A program made the position numbers and the translations under genes. This document shows, one piece after another, positions 55,787 to 64,000 of a stretch of DNA of 64,000 nt. This stretch comes from Roseibium suaedae (GTDB lineage: Bacteria > Pseudomonadota > Alphaproteobacteria > Rhizobiales > Stappiaceae). The notes under the pieces are model-generated. The model made no database searches and was not told the DNA's origin. It worked only from the letters and a program-made list of their open reading frames with translations. The stretch covers positions 372,001 to 436,000 of the forward strand of contig NZ_FRBW01000001.1 of the NCBI RefSeq assembly GCF_900142725.1, given 5' to 3'. Each line of letters opens with the position of its first letter. The first letter of the stretch is position 1.

Positions 55787-57103
55787 ATGCTGCCTCAGGA
55801 ACTGATCCGCAAGAAGCGGGATGGCGGCACGCTGGACAAGGAAGAGATCGCCTTCTTCGTGAAGGGGCTTGCCGATGGCAGTGTGACCGAGGGCCAGGTG
55901 GCTGCTCTTGCCATGGCCGTGTTCTTCAAGGGCCTCAGCGTCGATGAGCGCGTGGCGCTGACGCTGGCCATGCGTGACAGCGGCGACGTCATGGACTGGT
56001 CGGATATCGAAGCGCCGGTGCTCGACAAGCATTCTACGGGCGGCGTTGGCGACAACGTCTCCCTCATGCTGGCGCCTGCTCTTGCAGCTTGCGGCGCTGC
56101 GGTGCCGATGATTTCCGGCCGTGGCCTTGGCCACACCGGGGGAACGCTGGACAAGTTCGACAGCATCCCCGGCTACAAGACCCAGCCGGACAACGAGCTC
56201 TTTCACAAGGTGGTCAAGGAAGTTGGCTGCGCTGTCATCGGTCAGACCGGCAATCTTGCCCCTGCCGACAAGCGCTTCTATGCCATCCGCGATGTGACCG
56301 GCACGGTGGAAAGCCTCGACCTGATCACAGCCTCCATCTTGTCGAAGAAGCTTGCCGCCGGGTTGCAGGGTCTCGTTCTGGACGTGAAGTGGGGCACTGG
56401 TGCCTTCATGGCAAAGCTCGAAGATGCCCATGCGCTGGCAGAAAGCCTCGTGCTGGTTGCCAATGGCGCGGGGCTGAAGACCACAGCCCTTTTGACCGAC
56501 ATGAACGAGCCACTGGCCTCCGCTGCCGGGAACGCGGTCGAAATGCAGAATGCCGTCGATTTCCTGAAAGGCACGGCCATCGACAACCGTCTGTGGGACA
56601 TTACGGTTGCCCAGGGCGGTGAGCTTCTGGCAACCGGCGGTCTTGCAGCCTCTGCCAGCGACGGCGAAGACAAGATGCGTGCCGCCTTTGAAAGCGGCAA
56701 GGCGGCGGAAGTCTTCGCCCGCATGGTGACGGCTCTGGGTGGTCCGGCCGACTTCATGGAAAAGTCGGAGCTCTACCTGCCAAAGGCCAAGGTCATCGCC
56801 CCGGTTTATCCTGAGCACGATGGCGTCGTTACCGGGATCGACACCCGTGCCGTCGGCGTTGCAGTCGTTGGTTTGGGCGGTGGACGCCGGGCCGCTGCTG
56901 ATGTGATCGACCCATCTGTCGGCTTCACGGATCTGGCGGGCGTTGGACATTCGGTCGATGCGGATGCGCCCATTGCCATCGTGCATGCGGCAACGGAAGC
57001 CGATGCGGAGGAAGCCGCCGTGATGCTGCGCCGGGCCTACAAGGTCGGCTCTCCTGCCGAAGTGACCGACCGGCCCTGCGTGGTCGGCCGCATCGCGCCC
57101 TGA
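55787..57103 (+). CDS. deoA: Thymidine phosphorylase
   Basis: A 438-residue enzyme cleaving thymidine and deoxyuridine to base and deoxyribose-1-phosphate. Family blocks: [61 protein letters not shown] and the C-terminal pyrimidine phosphorylase domain. The uracil/thymine released would be substrate for the downstream pyrimidine genes. ATG 55787 follows the deoC stop by one base with AGGAT close upstream. Confidence 0.97.
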   Translation: MLPQELIRKKRDGGTLDKEEIAFFVKGLADGSVTEGQVAALAMAVFFKGLSVDERVALTLAMRDSGDVMDWSDIEAPVLDKHSTGGVGDNVSLMLAPALAACGAAVPMISGRGLGHTGGTLDKFDSIPGYKTQPDNELFHKVVKEVGCAVIGQTGNLAPADKRFYAIRDVTGTVESLDLITASILSKKLAAGLQGLVLDVKWGTGAFMAKLEDAHALAESLVLVANGAGLKTTALLTDMNEPLASAAGNAVEMQNAVDFLKGTAIDNRLWDITVAQGGELLATGGLAASASDGEDKMRAAFESGKAAEVFARMVTALGGPADFMEKSELYLPKAKVIAPVYPEHDGVVTGIDTRAVGVAVVGLGGGRRAAADVIDPSVGFTDLAGVGHSVDADAPIAIVHAATEADAEEAAVMLRRAYKVGSPAEVTDRPCVVGRIAP

Positions 57104-57180
57104 TCAATCCGGAGCCGGCAGACAAGCTGGCCCATTCTTCATCCGGCAGTCTGCCGGTCATGACAAAAGGGGAAACTCCC

Positions 57181-58401
57181 ATGGCTCGTGCGATCCTGTG
57201 CGTATTGGACAGTTTCGGCATTGGCGGAGCAGAGGATGCTGACCGGTTCGGCGATGCCGGATCGGATACGCTTGGCCATATCGCAGCTGCCTGTGCCAGC
57301 GGTCAGGGTGACCGGGAAGGCTTGCGCTCTGGTCCCTTGCATCTGCCGAACCTGAACCGTCTGGGGCTTGGAGCTGCAGCCCTTCTGTCCACCGGGTCAC
57401 CCGCCGCCGGGCTCCCGGCAGATGTGGAACCGGAAGGTCTCTGGGGCTATGCGGCGGAAGTTTCCAACGGCAAGGACACGCCGTCCGGCCATTGGGAAAT
57501 CGCCAGCGTTCCGGTCCGGTTCGACTGGGGCTATTTCCCGGAAACCATCCCGACATTCCCGGCGGAGCTGATCGGGAAGATCATTGCGGCTTCCGATATC
57601 GATGGCATTCTTGGTGACAAGCATGCCTCGGGCACGGAAATCATCGCGGATTTGGGTGAAGAGCATCTGCGCACCGGCAAGCCGATCTTCTACACATCGG
57701 CCGACAGCGTCATCCAGATTGCTGCCCATGAAGAGACTTTCGGTCTCGAGAGGCTTTACAAACTTTGCGAGATCACCCGGGAACTGGCTGATCCCTATAA
57801 CATCGGCCGGGTGATTGCCCGTCCGTTTGAGGGAACCTCTTCCGCTGATTTCCAGCGCACACCCAACCGGCGCGACTATTCGGTTCTGCCGCCGGAGCCG
57901 ACCTTGCTGGACCGTCTGACGGAGGCTGGCCGCACCGTGATCGGCGTCGGCAAGATCTCCGATATCTTTGCCCATCAGGGCGTCACCAAGGTGCTGAAGG
58001 GCGCGGGCAACGATGCCCTGTTCGACAAGACCCTGGAGGCGATGGATCAGGCGGGCGACGGGGACCTCGTCTTCTCCAACTTCATCGATTTTGACTCGCT
58101 CTATGGGCACCGGCGGGATGTTCCCGGTTACGCGGCAGCGCTCGAACATTTCGACCGGCGGCTGCCGGAAATGATTGCCCGCATGCGGGAAGGGGATCTT
58201 CTTATCCTGACGGCTGACCACGGCTGCGATCCGACTTGGCGCGGGACAGATCATACCCGCGAGCATGTTCCGGTTCTGGTCGCTGGGCCGGGTCTGAAGG
58301 GGCGCAGTATCGGCGGCAGGTCAACCTATTCGGATATCGGCGAAAGCATTGCCGAGCATCTCGGCATCCCGAAAGGCCCGCACGGCACCAGCTTCCTGTA
58401 A
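57181..58401 (+). CDS. deoB: Phosphopentomutase
   Basis: A 406-residue alkaline-phosphatase-superfamily enzyme converting (deoxy)ribose-1-phosphate to the 5-phosphate for DeoC or the pentose phosphate pathway. Metal-binding motifs: [17 protein letters not shown] with [17 protein letters not shown], and [21 protein letters not shown] near the C terminus. Start 57181 has AAAGGGGAAA upstream and is preferred over an ATG seven codons earlier. Confidence 0.97.
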   Translation: MARAILCVLDSFGIGGAEDADRFGDAGSDTLGHIAAACASGQGDREGLRSGPLHLPNLNRLGLGAAALLSTGSPAAGLPADVEPEGLWGYAAEVSNGKDTPSGHWEIASVPVRFDWGYFPETIPTFPAELIGKIIAASDIDGILGDKHASGTEIIADLGEEHLRTGKPIFYTSADSVIQIAAHEETFGLERLYKLCEITRELADPYNIGRVIARPFEGTSSADFQRTPNRRDYSVLPPEPTLLDRLTEAGRTVIGVGKISDIFAHQGVTKVLKGAGNDALFDKTLEAMDQAGDGDLVFSNFIDFDSLYGHRRDVPGYAAALEHFDRRLPEMIARMREGDLLILTADHGCDPTWRGTDHTREHVPVLVAGPGLKGRSIGGRSTYSDIGESIAEHLGIPKGPHGTSFL

Positions 58402-58507
58402 CGCCTCGCTTCGAGGCGTCTCACCGGGGGCAAACGCGCTGGACGGGAATCGGGAAGCCGCGTAGTCCTTTTAGAACGTCATCCGCAGAGGTCGGTTCAG
58501 CAGCGCC

Positions 58508-59503
58508 ATGATCCAGCATGTCACCATGCCAAAGGCAGAATTGCATTGCCATATCGAAGGCGCAGCACCGCCTTCGCTGGTCCAGCGCCTTGCCGAAAAA
58601 TATCGCGTTGATGTGTCTTCGGTCATCAACGCCAAGGGCCAATATATCTGGAGCGATTTCACCAGCTTCCTGAAAGCCTACGATCTGGCAAGCTCGGTGT
58701 TCCGCACGCCTGCAGACTATGCCCTGCTGTCGGAAACCTATTTCCGGATGCTTGCGGCGGAAGGGGCTATCTACGGGGAGATCTTCATTTCGCCCGATCA
58801 TGCCCAGTCCGCCGGCCTTTCTTATCGCGCCTATGTCGAAGGGCTTGCCGCCGGGATTGAAGCGGCCAAGGAAGGCACGGGCATTGAAGGGCGGATGATC
58901 GCCATTGGCGTTCGTCACTTCGGTGCAGCCTCTGTCGAAAGGGTTGCCCGGGAAGTGGCGTCGACGCCACATCCCATGGTGACGGGGTTTGGTCTGGCAG
59001 GTGACGAGCGGGAGGGACATCCGGCCAATTTCGCCAAGGCATTCCGTATTGCCGGAGAGGCAGGCCTCGGCTTGACCGCTCATGCGGGAGAATTTGGCGG
59101 TGCAGACAGCATCGTTGCCGCCCTTGAGTTCTTGCGGGTCAAGCGGATCGGTCATGGTGTCCGGGCCATTGAGGACAAGGACCTGATGAAGCGCCTGGTC
59201 GATGAAAAGATCGTCCTGGAGGTATGCCCCGGCTCGAACACGGCTCTCGGCGTCTATTCGGTTCTGCGCTTCCACCCGGTGAACATGCTGCGCAAGGCAG
59301 GAATCCGGGTGACGCTGAACTCCGACGATCCGCCGTTCTTCCACACAACGCTGGGCAAGGAATATTCCTCCGTTGCCAAGATATTCGGGTGGAGCTTCGA
59401 AGAGCAGATGGACATTACCCGCACCGCGTTACAAGCGGCCTTCTGCGACGAAGGCACGCGCCAGCGGCTTCTGGTTCGTCTGGACAGCGCCCGGCACGGC
59501 TAG
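58508..59503 (+). CDS. add: Adenosine deaminase
   Basis: A 331-residue zinc amidohydrolase that converts adenosine to inosine, which PunA can then phosphorolyse. Metal ligands: HCHIEG near the N terminus, LTAHAGEFGG (H and catalytic E), KRIGHGVRAIED, and LNSDDPPFF (D). Active-site VCPGSNTALGVY also present. Last plus-strand gene before the opposing MFS gene; a hairpin follows the stop. Adenine deaminase is the alternative within the family. Confidence 0.93.
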   Translation: MIQHVTMPKAELHCHIEGAAPPSLVQRLAEKYRVDVSSVINAKGQYIWSDFTSFLKAYDLASSVFRTPADYALLSETYFRMLAAEGAIYGEIFISPDHAQSAGLSYRAYVEGLAAGIEAAKEGTGIEGRMIAIGVRHFGAASVERVAREVASTPHPMVTGFGLAGDEREGHPANFAKAFRIAGEAGLGLTAHAGEFGGADSIVAALEFLRVKRIGHGVRAIEDKDLMKRLVDEKIVLEVCPGSNTALGVYSVLRFHPVNMLRKAGIRVTLNSDDPPFFHTTLGKEYSSVAKIFGWSFEEQMDITRTALQAAFCDEGTRQRLLVRLDSARHG

Positions 59504-59510
59504 TGCACGT

Positions 59511-59539
59511 CTCCCAAAAGTTGACCCCGGTTTTGGGAG
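59511..59539. terminator. Convergent hairpin between add and MFS genes
   Basis: CTCCCAAAA pairs perfectly with TTTTGGGAG around an 11-base loop, eight bases after the add stop. There is no long U-run on either strand, but the position between convergent genes fits a bidirectional terminator. Confidence 0.6.
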
Positions 59540-59568
59540 AAAAGCATGCGTGAAGTCCCAAAGGGGCT

Positions 59569-60834
59569 TCAGCTCGCTTCCTGCATCTCGATGGCTTCTT
59601 CCTGATCGGTTCGGGGATCCAGAACTGCAGCTTCCAGCGTGTTGATCCGGGTGGTTGAAACGACCGGAACGAAGTCGGTCTTTTCTTCCTTTGTCAGAGC
59701 AGCCCGCTGAGTGATGCGCCAGATCGCAAACAGCATCATCGTCAGGTGCGCTGCAGCGGTGACCTGGAAAAGAGCACTTGGAGAAGTCGCGGTCATGAGG
59801 CCTGCGGCGGCCAGCGGGCCGATCATGGTGCCCGTGCCGAAGATGAGAAGCAGGCCGCCGCTGGTCTTGAGGAAATCGCCTGGATCCGCGTGGTCACTCG
59901 CATGGGCGACAATCACCGGATACATGGAATAGATCGTGCCGCCAAAGCCGCCGATCATGGCAATGGTAAGCACCGGGTTGGTGCCGCCGAAGATTGAGAT
60001 CGACGTGCCGAGAGCCATGGCCGTGAGGGCAAGGCCGACAAGCACCAGGCGCCTGTCAGTCCGGTCGGAGATGAAGCCGACCGGGATCTGGATCAGCGCA
60101 CCTGCCAGCAGCGCAAGGCTCATCATGATGGCAATGTCGGAGACTTCGAGACCGATCCTGCGCCCGTAGACGGCGCCCAGAGTGCCGAAAGCCCCGTTGG
60201 AGATGCCGACCAGAAACACGGCTACCACCGCAATCGGCGAATTGCGCCAGAGCTTCTTCGGATCGAGGCGGGCCTGGGTCAGGGGTGTCGGGCTGGTGGC
60301 GGTGGACAGGGCCGTGGGCAGCAGCGCGAGCGAATAGATGATCGAGCCGATGACGAAGAAGGTGAAACCATTGGGATCGCCCAGGGTCAGCAGCATCTGG
60401 CCGGCAGTCGTCGCTCCGAGATTGATCATCGTGTAGATGCCGAAGATCCTGCCGCGGGTTTCATTGGTCGCTCGCTCGTTCAGCCAGCTCTCCACGATCA
60501 TCGCTGCGCCGGCAAAGCAGAAGCCGGACAAGGACCGCAGGATTACCCAGGCCAGCGGGTTCATCAGCAGAAGATTTAGAAGCAGAGTGATCCCGGCCAG
60601 CGAACAGAGCGCACCAAAGGTCCGCACATGGCCGACACGCTTCACGATCACCGGCACCAGCAGGCAGCCCGCCATGTAGCCCATCGCCCAGCCTGCTCCG
60701 AGAAGGCCGAGGGACGTGTCGGAAAAGCCCTCTGCAAGACCCCGGACCGGCAGAAGCAGACCGTGCAACCCGCCTGCCAGCAGCAGAAGGGCGGATCCGA
60801 TGAGCAGGGCGGCGATGGAAATGACTGTGGACAT
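59569..60834 (-). CDS. MFS transporter (YcaD-like)
   Basis: A 421-residue, 12-helix major facilitator. N-terminal GSALLLLAGGLHGLLLPVRG and the ESWLNERATNETRGRIFGIYTM block are typical of the YcaD branch. A second-half loop reads GFISDRTDRRLVLVG. The C-terminal ~45 residues are hydrophilic and acidic (EEKTDFVPVV onward). It is transcribed against the nucleoside operon, and nothing shows that nucleosides or bases are its substrate. Confidence 0.9.
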   Translation of the reverse strand: MSTVISIAALLIGSALLLLAGGLHGLLLPVRGLAEGFSDTSLGLLGAGWAMGYMAGCLLVPVIVKRVGHVRTFGALCSLAGITLLLNLLLMNPLAWVILRSLSGFCFAGAAMIVESWLNERATNETRGRIFGIYTMINLGATTAGQMLLTLGDPNGFTFFVIGSIIYSLALLPTALSTATSPTPLTQARLDPKKLWRNSPIAVVAVFLVGISNGAFGTLGAVYGRRIGLEVSDIAIMMSLALLAGALIQIPVGFISDRTDRRLVLVGLALTAMALGTSISIFGGTNPVLTIAMIGGFGGTIYSMYPVIVAHASDHADPGDFLKTSGGLLLIFGTGTMIGPLAAAGLMTATSPSALFQVTAAAHLTMMLFAIWRITQRAALTKEEKTDFVPVVSTTRINTLEAAVLDPRTDQEEAIEMQEAS

Positions 60835-61061
60835 GCGGACTCAATCAAATTCGATGGCAGGAAACGGGCTCGCGCTGAGAAACGCTCTGCAGGAGGTACA
60901 TGAAGCAGTCTCCAGAGGTTTCAATGCCGTATCAGGTTGCACCCTGATCGCAATCATTGGAGAAGGGTTTCACGACATTGGTTTCTTTTCAAGGCAGCTT
61001 GTCGAACGGCCCACACTCCGTTCAAGTTGAGCTGCCGCTCATTTTCTCGCTGGAGCTGACC

Positions 61062-62327
61062 TTGACCGCCCCTGATCTTCCCTCTGCTGCCATCCGGATG
61101 CTCTCAGCTGCGGAGGTGAAAACGAGGACAGCGCTTGTCGCCAAGACGGTCTTGGATGGCCTGTCGCAAACCGGTGTAAGTGCGGATCTGGAAAAACTGG
61201 AGGCTGCAGCGGATCTGGCTGAAAAGACCATGACCGGGGGCTTCCCGGACCTTCAGCTGCCTCCGCACGGGTGTTGGCGCTTCTTTGAGCTGGACGGACT
61301 CGACCGCTGGGCCATGCTGGCCTCCGCAAGGGAGTTTGCCTCCGCTGAAGAAATGCTGCGCTGTGCGGGGGATCTGGTGATCCTTGCATCGGTGCTGAAT
61401 GTCAGGACACCCGAAGGCTGGCGTTTTGAGGAACAGCTGACCGGCAGGACATATCAGGGTGCTGCCGGCCGGGCCATCGCTGCCTTGACCATGTTTGCAG
61501 CTGGCAGCTTTTCCGCAGAGCCGGAGGATCCCTTGCGTCTGGATGCGCATGCGCTGATCCGGCTGGAAGCAGACGAAATCGCCGCAGGCCTGCAGCTTGA
61601 TCCTGACGCCCATTCGGATCTGATCAGGGACATCACCCATCATCTGAAGCGCCTTGGTGAAGCAATCGGCTTGCGGCCGGATCTCTTCGAAAGGGACGAA
61701 AGCACCCGGCCGGGCCACCTGCTTGAACAGCTTTGGGCTGACGCCGAAGACGGAATGGTTTCCGCTGCCCAGTGTCTGGAGCTTGTTCTTGATGGTCTCT
61801 CCCCTCTCTGGCAGGGCGGGGAGAGCCTCAACGAGGTCCTCCTCGGTGATTGCTGGCAGCATTCGCGCCTGCTTCAAGAGGGGGATGCTCCGGGATTGGT
61901 GCCTTTTCACCTGCCCGCCCTCGAGATCACCTATTCCTTCCTTGAGCCCCTGGCTTGGGCGGGCGTTCTTGTCTCGGGTCTCGAAGATCTCCCCGGCCTT
62001 GCAGATCTCACTCACGTGTTCTTCTTTCTGGAGACCGGTGTTTTGACGCTCCAGTCCGGCCGGGAGGGGACCCCGCTCAGCCAGCAGGATGCCTTGGACC
62101 GGATGATCGAACTGCGGGCAACTGCGCTGGTTCTTCTGGAAAAATTGGCGAGCCTTCTGCGCGGCAGGATGGAGGCGTCTTCTGACGAGCTGCCTCTCAC
62201 ATGCCTGATGGCTGCAGCAACTTTGCCGGCGGCCCGAGAAATTGCGGGTAAAAATCCGGTCCATTGGGACAAAGCAGCGAATAGCCTTGGTGGCGGGGGT
62301 GTTTTTTGGCTTCCGTTCGGGGCATAG
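61062..62327 (+). CDS. DUF1688 protein, URC4-like (uracil catabolism)
   Basis: About 421 residues from a TTG at 61062 with GGAG six bases upstream, which gives the family length; an earlier TTG at 60957 lacks a ribosome binding site. Family blocks visible: [84 protein letters not shown] and EWAG-like [17 protein letters not shown]. In fungi this family is URC4, needed for the reductive-independent uracil (URC) pathway together with URC1 and uracil phosphoribosyltransferase. It is 64 bases upstream of upp, matching that functional link. The reaction is not established. Confidence 0.85.
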   Translation: MTAPDLPSAAIRMLSAAEVKTRTALVAKTVLDGLSQTGVSADLEKLEAAADLAEKTMTGGFPDLQLPPHGCWRFFELDGLDRWAMLASAREFASAEEMLRCAGDLVILASVLNVRTPEGWRFEEQLTGRTYQGAAGRAIAALTMFAAGSFSAEPEDPLRLDAHALIRLEADEIAAGLQLDPDAHSDLIRDITHHLKRLGEAIGLRPDLFERDESTRPGHLLEQLWADAEDGMVSAAQCLELVLDGLSPLWQGGESLNEVLLGDCWQHSRLLQEGDAPGLVPFHLPALEITYSFLEPLAWAGVLVSGLEDLPGLADLTHVFFFLETGVLTLQSGREGTPLSQQDALDRMIELRATALVLLEKLASLLRGRMEASSDELPLTCLMAAATLPAAREIAGKNPVHWDKAANSLGGGGVFWLPFGA

Positions 62328-62391
62328 GACGGTAAAACAGATCATCCACTTCCGCCCCGGACAAGGGGCCAGAGCACAAGAGAGGCACATC

Positions 62392-63021
62392 ATGTCCGGA
62401 GCCACTGTCGTCAATCATCCCCTGGTCCAGCACAAGCTGAGCATCATGCGGGACAAGGCAACGTCCACCCAGGGTTTCCGCCGCCTGCTGCGCGAAATCT
62501 CGCTGCTCCTTTGCTATGAAGTGACCCGTGACCTGCCGGTGGTCCTGCAGACCATCGAAACTCCGATCTGTGAGATGCAGGCCCCGACGATTGCTGGCAA
62601 GAAGCTCGTGTTCGCGTCGGTCCTGCGCGCTGGTAACGGCCTTCTGGAAGGCATGCTGGATCTGGTTCCGTCCGCTCGCGTGGCGCATATCGGTCTTTAT
62701 CGCGATCCGGAAACCCTGAAGCCGGTCGAATATTACTTCAAGGCACCGGAAGACCTGAACGAGCGTCTCGTGATCGTCGTTGACCCGATGCTTGCAACCG
62801 CGAATTCCGCAATCGCCGCGGTTCAGAAGCTGAAGGATCGCGGTGCGACCAATATCCGGTTCCTGTGCCTGCTGGCCGCTCCCGAAGGCGTTGCCAAGTT
62901 CAACGAGTCTCATCCGGACGTACCGGTCTTCACCGCTTCCATCGACGAGAAGCTGAACGACCACGGCTATATCGTCCCGGGTCTCGGTGATGCCGGTGAC
63001 CGGATGTACGGCACGAAATAA
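62392..63021 (+). CDS. upp: Uracil phosphoribosyltransferase
   Basis: A 209-residue enzyme making UMP from uracil and PRPP. Family blocks: [51 protein letters not shown] and the C-terminal uracil-binding [17 protein letters not shown]. The PRPP loop reads [12 protein letters not shown] with alanine at residue 137, where the consensus has glycine (LATG). ATG 62392 has AGAGAGG upstream. It follows the DUF1688 gene in the same direction and is closed by a strong terminator. Confidence 0.96.
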   Translation: MSGATVVNHPLVQHKLSIMRDKATSTQGFRRLLREISLLLCYEVTRDLPVVLQTIETPICEMQAPTIAGKKLVFASVLRAGNGLLEGMLDLVPSARVAHIGLYRDPETLKPVEYYFKAPEDLNERLVIVVDPMLATANSAIAAVQKLKDRGATNIRFLCLLAAPEGVAKFNESHPDVPVFTASIDEKLNDHGYIVPGLGDAGDRMYGTK

Positions 63022-63047
63022 GCTCTCGCGGCCATTTCTGACTTTTG

Positions 63048-63079
63048 ATGGCGCCAGACTCCGGTCTGGCGCCATTTTT
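63048..63079 (+). terminator. Strong intrinsic terminator after upp
   Basis: Perfect 12-bp stem ATGGCGCCAGAC/GTCTGGCGCCAT with loop TCCG, followed by TTTTT. It is 27 bases after the upp stop. Confidence 0.95.
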
Positions 63080-63194
63080 GTGGTGACCCTGAATGGTTTG
63101 GAAGACTGGTCCCCTCAACAGGCTCGTCTCTTTCACAGGATGATAAGGGTCCTCTGGTAGAAACCGGGAGATCTGAGGGGGAGAACCTGCGTTC

Positions 63195-63725
63195 ATGTGG
63201 CGTTACGCCATTTTCATTGGCTTCATTCTGGCGCTCGTTCCGCTTGTCCCCCAGTATTTCGGGAACCAGAACGAGGGTGCGGGCGTTATCCGTCCGAAGG
63301 ACGAGCGGTCGCCGGGCGCAAACTCCGGTGAACAATCGGACAGAACGGGCACTGGCCGCCGTCATGTTGTCCAAATGTCGCCTAATGGTGCCTACATGAC
63401 TGAAGCGCGGGTGAATGGACGAACGCTGACAATGCTGATTGACACTGGTGCAAGTGCCGTGGCGCTTCCGGAGCGGGATGCCCGATCTATGGGTATTTTT
63501 GCCCAGCCTTCCGACTTTCGAATTCCCGTGAAAACCGCTAATGGCATTGTCAACGGCGCATCGGCCAACGTGAGGGATCTGGAGCTTGGAGACGTTCGAC
63601 TGAAAGACATTCCGGCCCTTGTGTTGCCGGACAGAGCTCTTTCGACCCCATTGCTGGGCATGTCCGCCCTCAACCGGCTGAGCCGGTTCCATTTTTCCAA
63701 TGACACACTAGTTCTGGTTCAATAG
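63195..63725 (+). CDS. TIGR02281-type clan AA aspartic protease-like membrane protein
   Basis: A 176-residue protein with an N-terminal membrane anchor (YAIFIGFILALVPLVPQYF), a disordered linker, and a retropepsin-like domain from ~residue 60. The catalytic motif is LIDTGASAVALP (DTGA), and the flap-like and terminal blocks are PVKTANGIVNGA and PLLGMSALNRLSRF. The TIGR02281 family is widespread in alphaproteobacteria; substrate unknown. It would form a dimer in the periplasm. GGGGGAG precedes the ATG. Confidence 0.9.
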   Translation: MWRYAIFIGFILALVPLVPQYFGNQNEGAGVIRPKDERSPGANSGEQSDRTGTGRRHVVQMSPNGAYMTEARVNGRTLTMLIDTGASAVALPERDARSMGIFAQPSDFRIPVKTANGIVNGASANVRDLELGDVRLKDIPALVLPDRALSTPLLGMSALNRLSRFHFSNDTLVLVQ

Positions 63726-63796
63726 TATCCCTGCCGTTTCTATGCAGTTCTTTATTGAGTGCAAGTTCACGTCCGGCAGTTCCTGAGGAGTGATAG

Positions 63797-64000
63797 ATGT
63801 TTCCGAAGCCGCAGGCTTTCCTGAAGTCGAATACCTATGCCTATGAATCGCAGCCCATGGTGAAGCCGACGGGCTTCCGCGAGTATGACGCTCGCTGGTT
63901 GTTCGAGAAGGAAATCAACCTGATGGGCATGCAGGCTCTCGGTCTCGGGATCGGGACCTTGATGCATGAGCGCGGCGTGCGGCCGGACATTGTGGTTGGT
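63797..64000 (+). CDS. Phosphomannomutase/phosphoglucomutase, N-terminal part (3' end outside window)
   Basis: The first 68 codons only. MFPKPQAFLKSNTYAYE leads into GFREYDARWLFEKEINLMGMQALGLGIGTLM, the start of alpha-D-phosphohexomutase domain I in the AlgC/PmmPgm style. The phosphoserine loop lies beyond the window. GAGGAG precedes the ATG at a good distance. Supplies mannose-1-P or glucose-1-P for exopolysaccharide or LPS synthesis in relatives. Confidence 0.88.
   Translation, partial: MFPKPQAFLKSNTYAYESQPMVKPTGFREYDARWLFEKEINLMGMQALGLGIGTLMHERGVRPDIVVG

Overview
The window is a compact, high-GC stretch of bacterial chromosome with no phage, IS element, CRISPR array, rRNA or tRNA that I could recognise. 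The gene repertoire suggests an alphaproteobacterium of the Hyphomicrobiales, possibly Stappiaceae (Roseibium/Labrenzia-like): a DUF1344 protein, a SorC-regulated nucleoside operon, methyl-accepting chemotaxis proteins (MCPs) without a C-terminal tether peptide, form II cox genes, and a TIGR02281-type aspartic protease. This placement is inferred from gene content and protein style, not from a marker-gene search. Layout: (1) 1-17.5 kb is mostly housekeeping: 3' part of msrA, a pabB-pabC fusion, a nucleotidyltransferase, pheS and pheT separated by a membrane-protein gene, lepA, two LysR regulators each facing a divergent gene, two tandem GNAT acetyltransferases, mepA and an M42 peptidase. (2) 17.6-24.3 kb holds an AT-rich gene of foreign appearance, a Rieske oxygenase, a Ser/Ala-rich protein, a translationally coupled esterase and MFS transporter, a B12-binding radical SAM enzyme and a degenerate cold-shock-domain protein. 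(3) 24.6-29.8 kb holds an MCP co-oriented with a secreted PDC-type sensor protein, an epimerase-like SDR and two RNA methyltransferases. (4) 30-36 kb is a form II CO-dehydrogenase-like cluster, coxG-coxS-coxL-coxM, preceded by a GAF-Fis regulator that lacks the AAA+ domain, with a perfect inverted repeat between regulator and cox genes. (5) 36-46.4 kb holds a large MCP, an SDR, a bfd-bfr iron-storage pair whose bacterioferritin lacks the usual haem-ligand methionine, DUF1186, an mgsA-glk-hrpB run and a DUF1194 protein. (6) 47-63 kb is a nucleoside uptake and catabolism locus: SorC-type regulator, two paralogous BMP-type binding proteins, ABC ATPase, two permeases, cdd, purine nucleoside phosphorylase, deoC, deoA, deoB and add in one direction. 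After an opposing MFS gene come a DUF1688 (URC4-like) gene and upp. Together these could import nucleosides, deaminate cytidine and adenosine, phosphorolyse nucleosides, channel (deoxy)ribose-1-phosphate through DeoB and DeoC into central metabolism, and salvage or degrade the freed uracil. (7) The right end has an aspartic-protease-like gene and the 5' end of a phosphomannomutase gene. The observations I consider most worth checking are DUF1688 next to upp at the end of a nucleoside operon, the Met52-to-Arg change in bacterioferritin, the form II cox cluster with its truncated regulator and inverted repeat, the secreted PDC sensor paired with an MCP, and the cold-shock-like protein without its nucleic-acid-binding aromatic residues.
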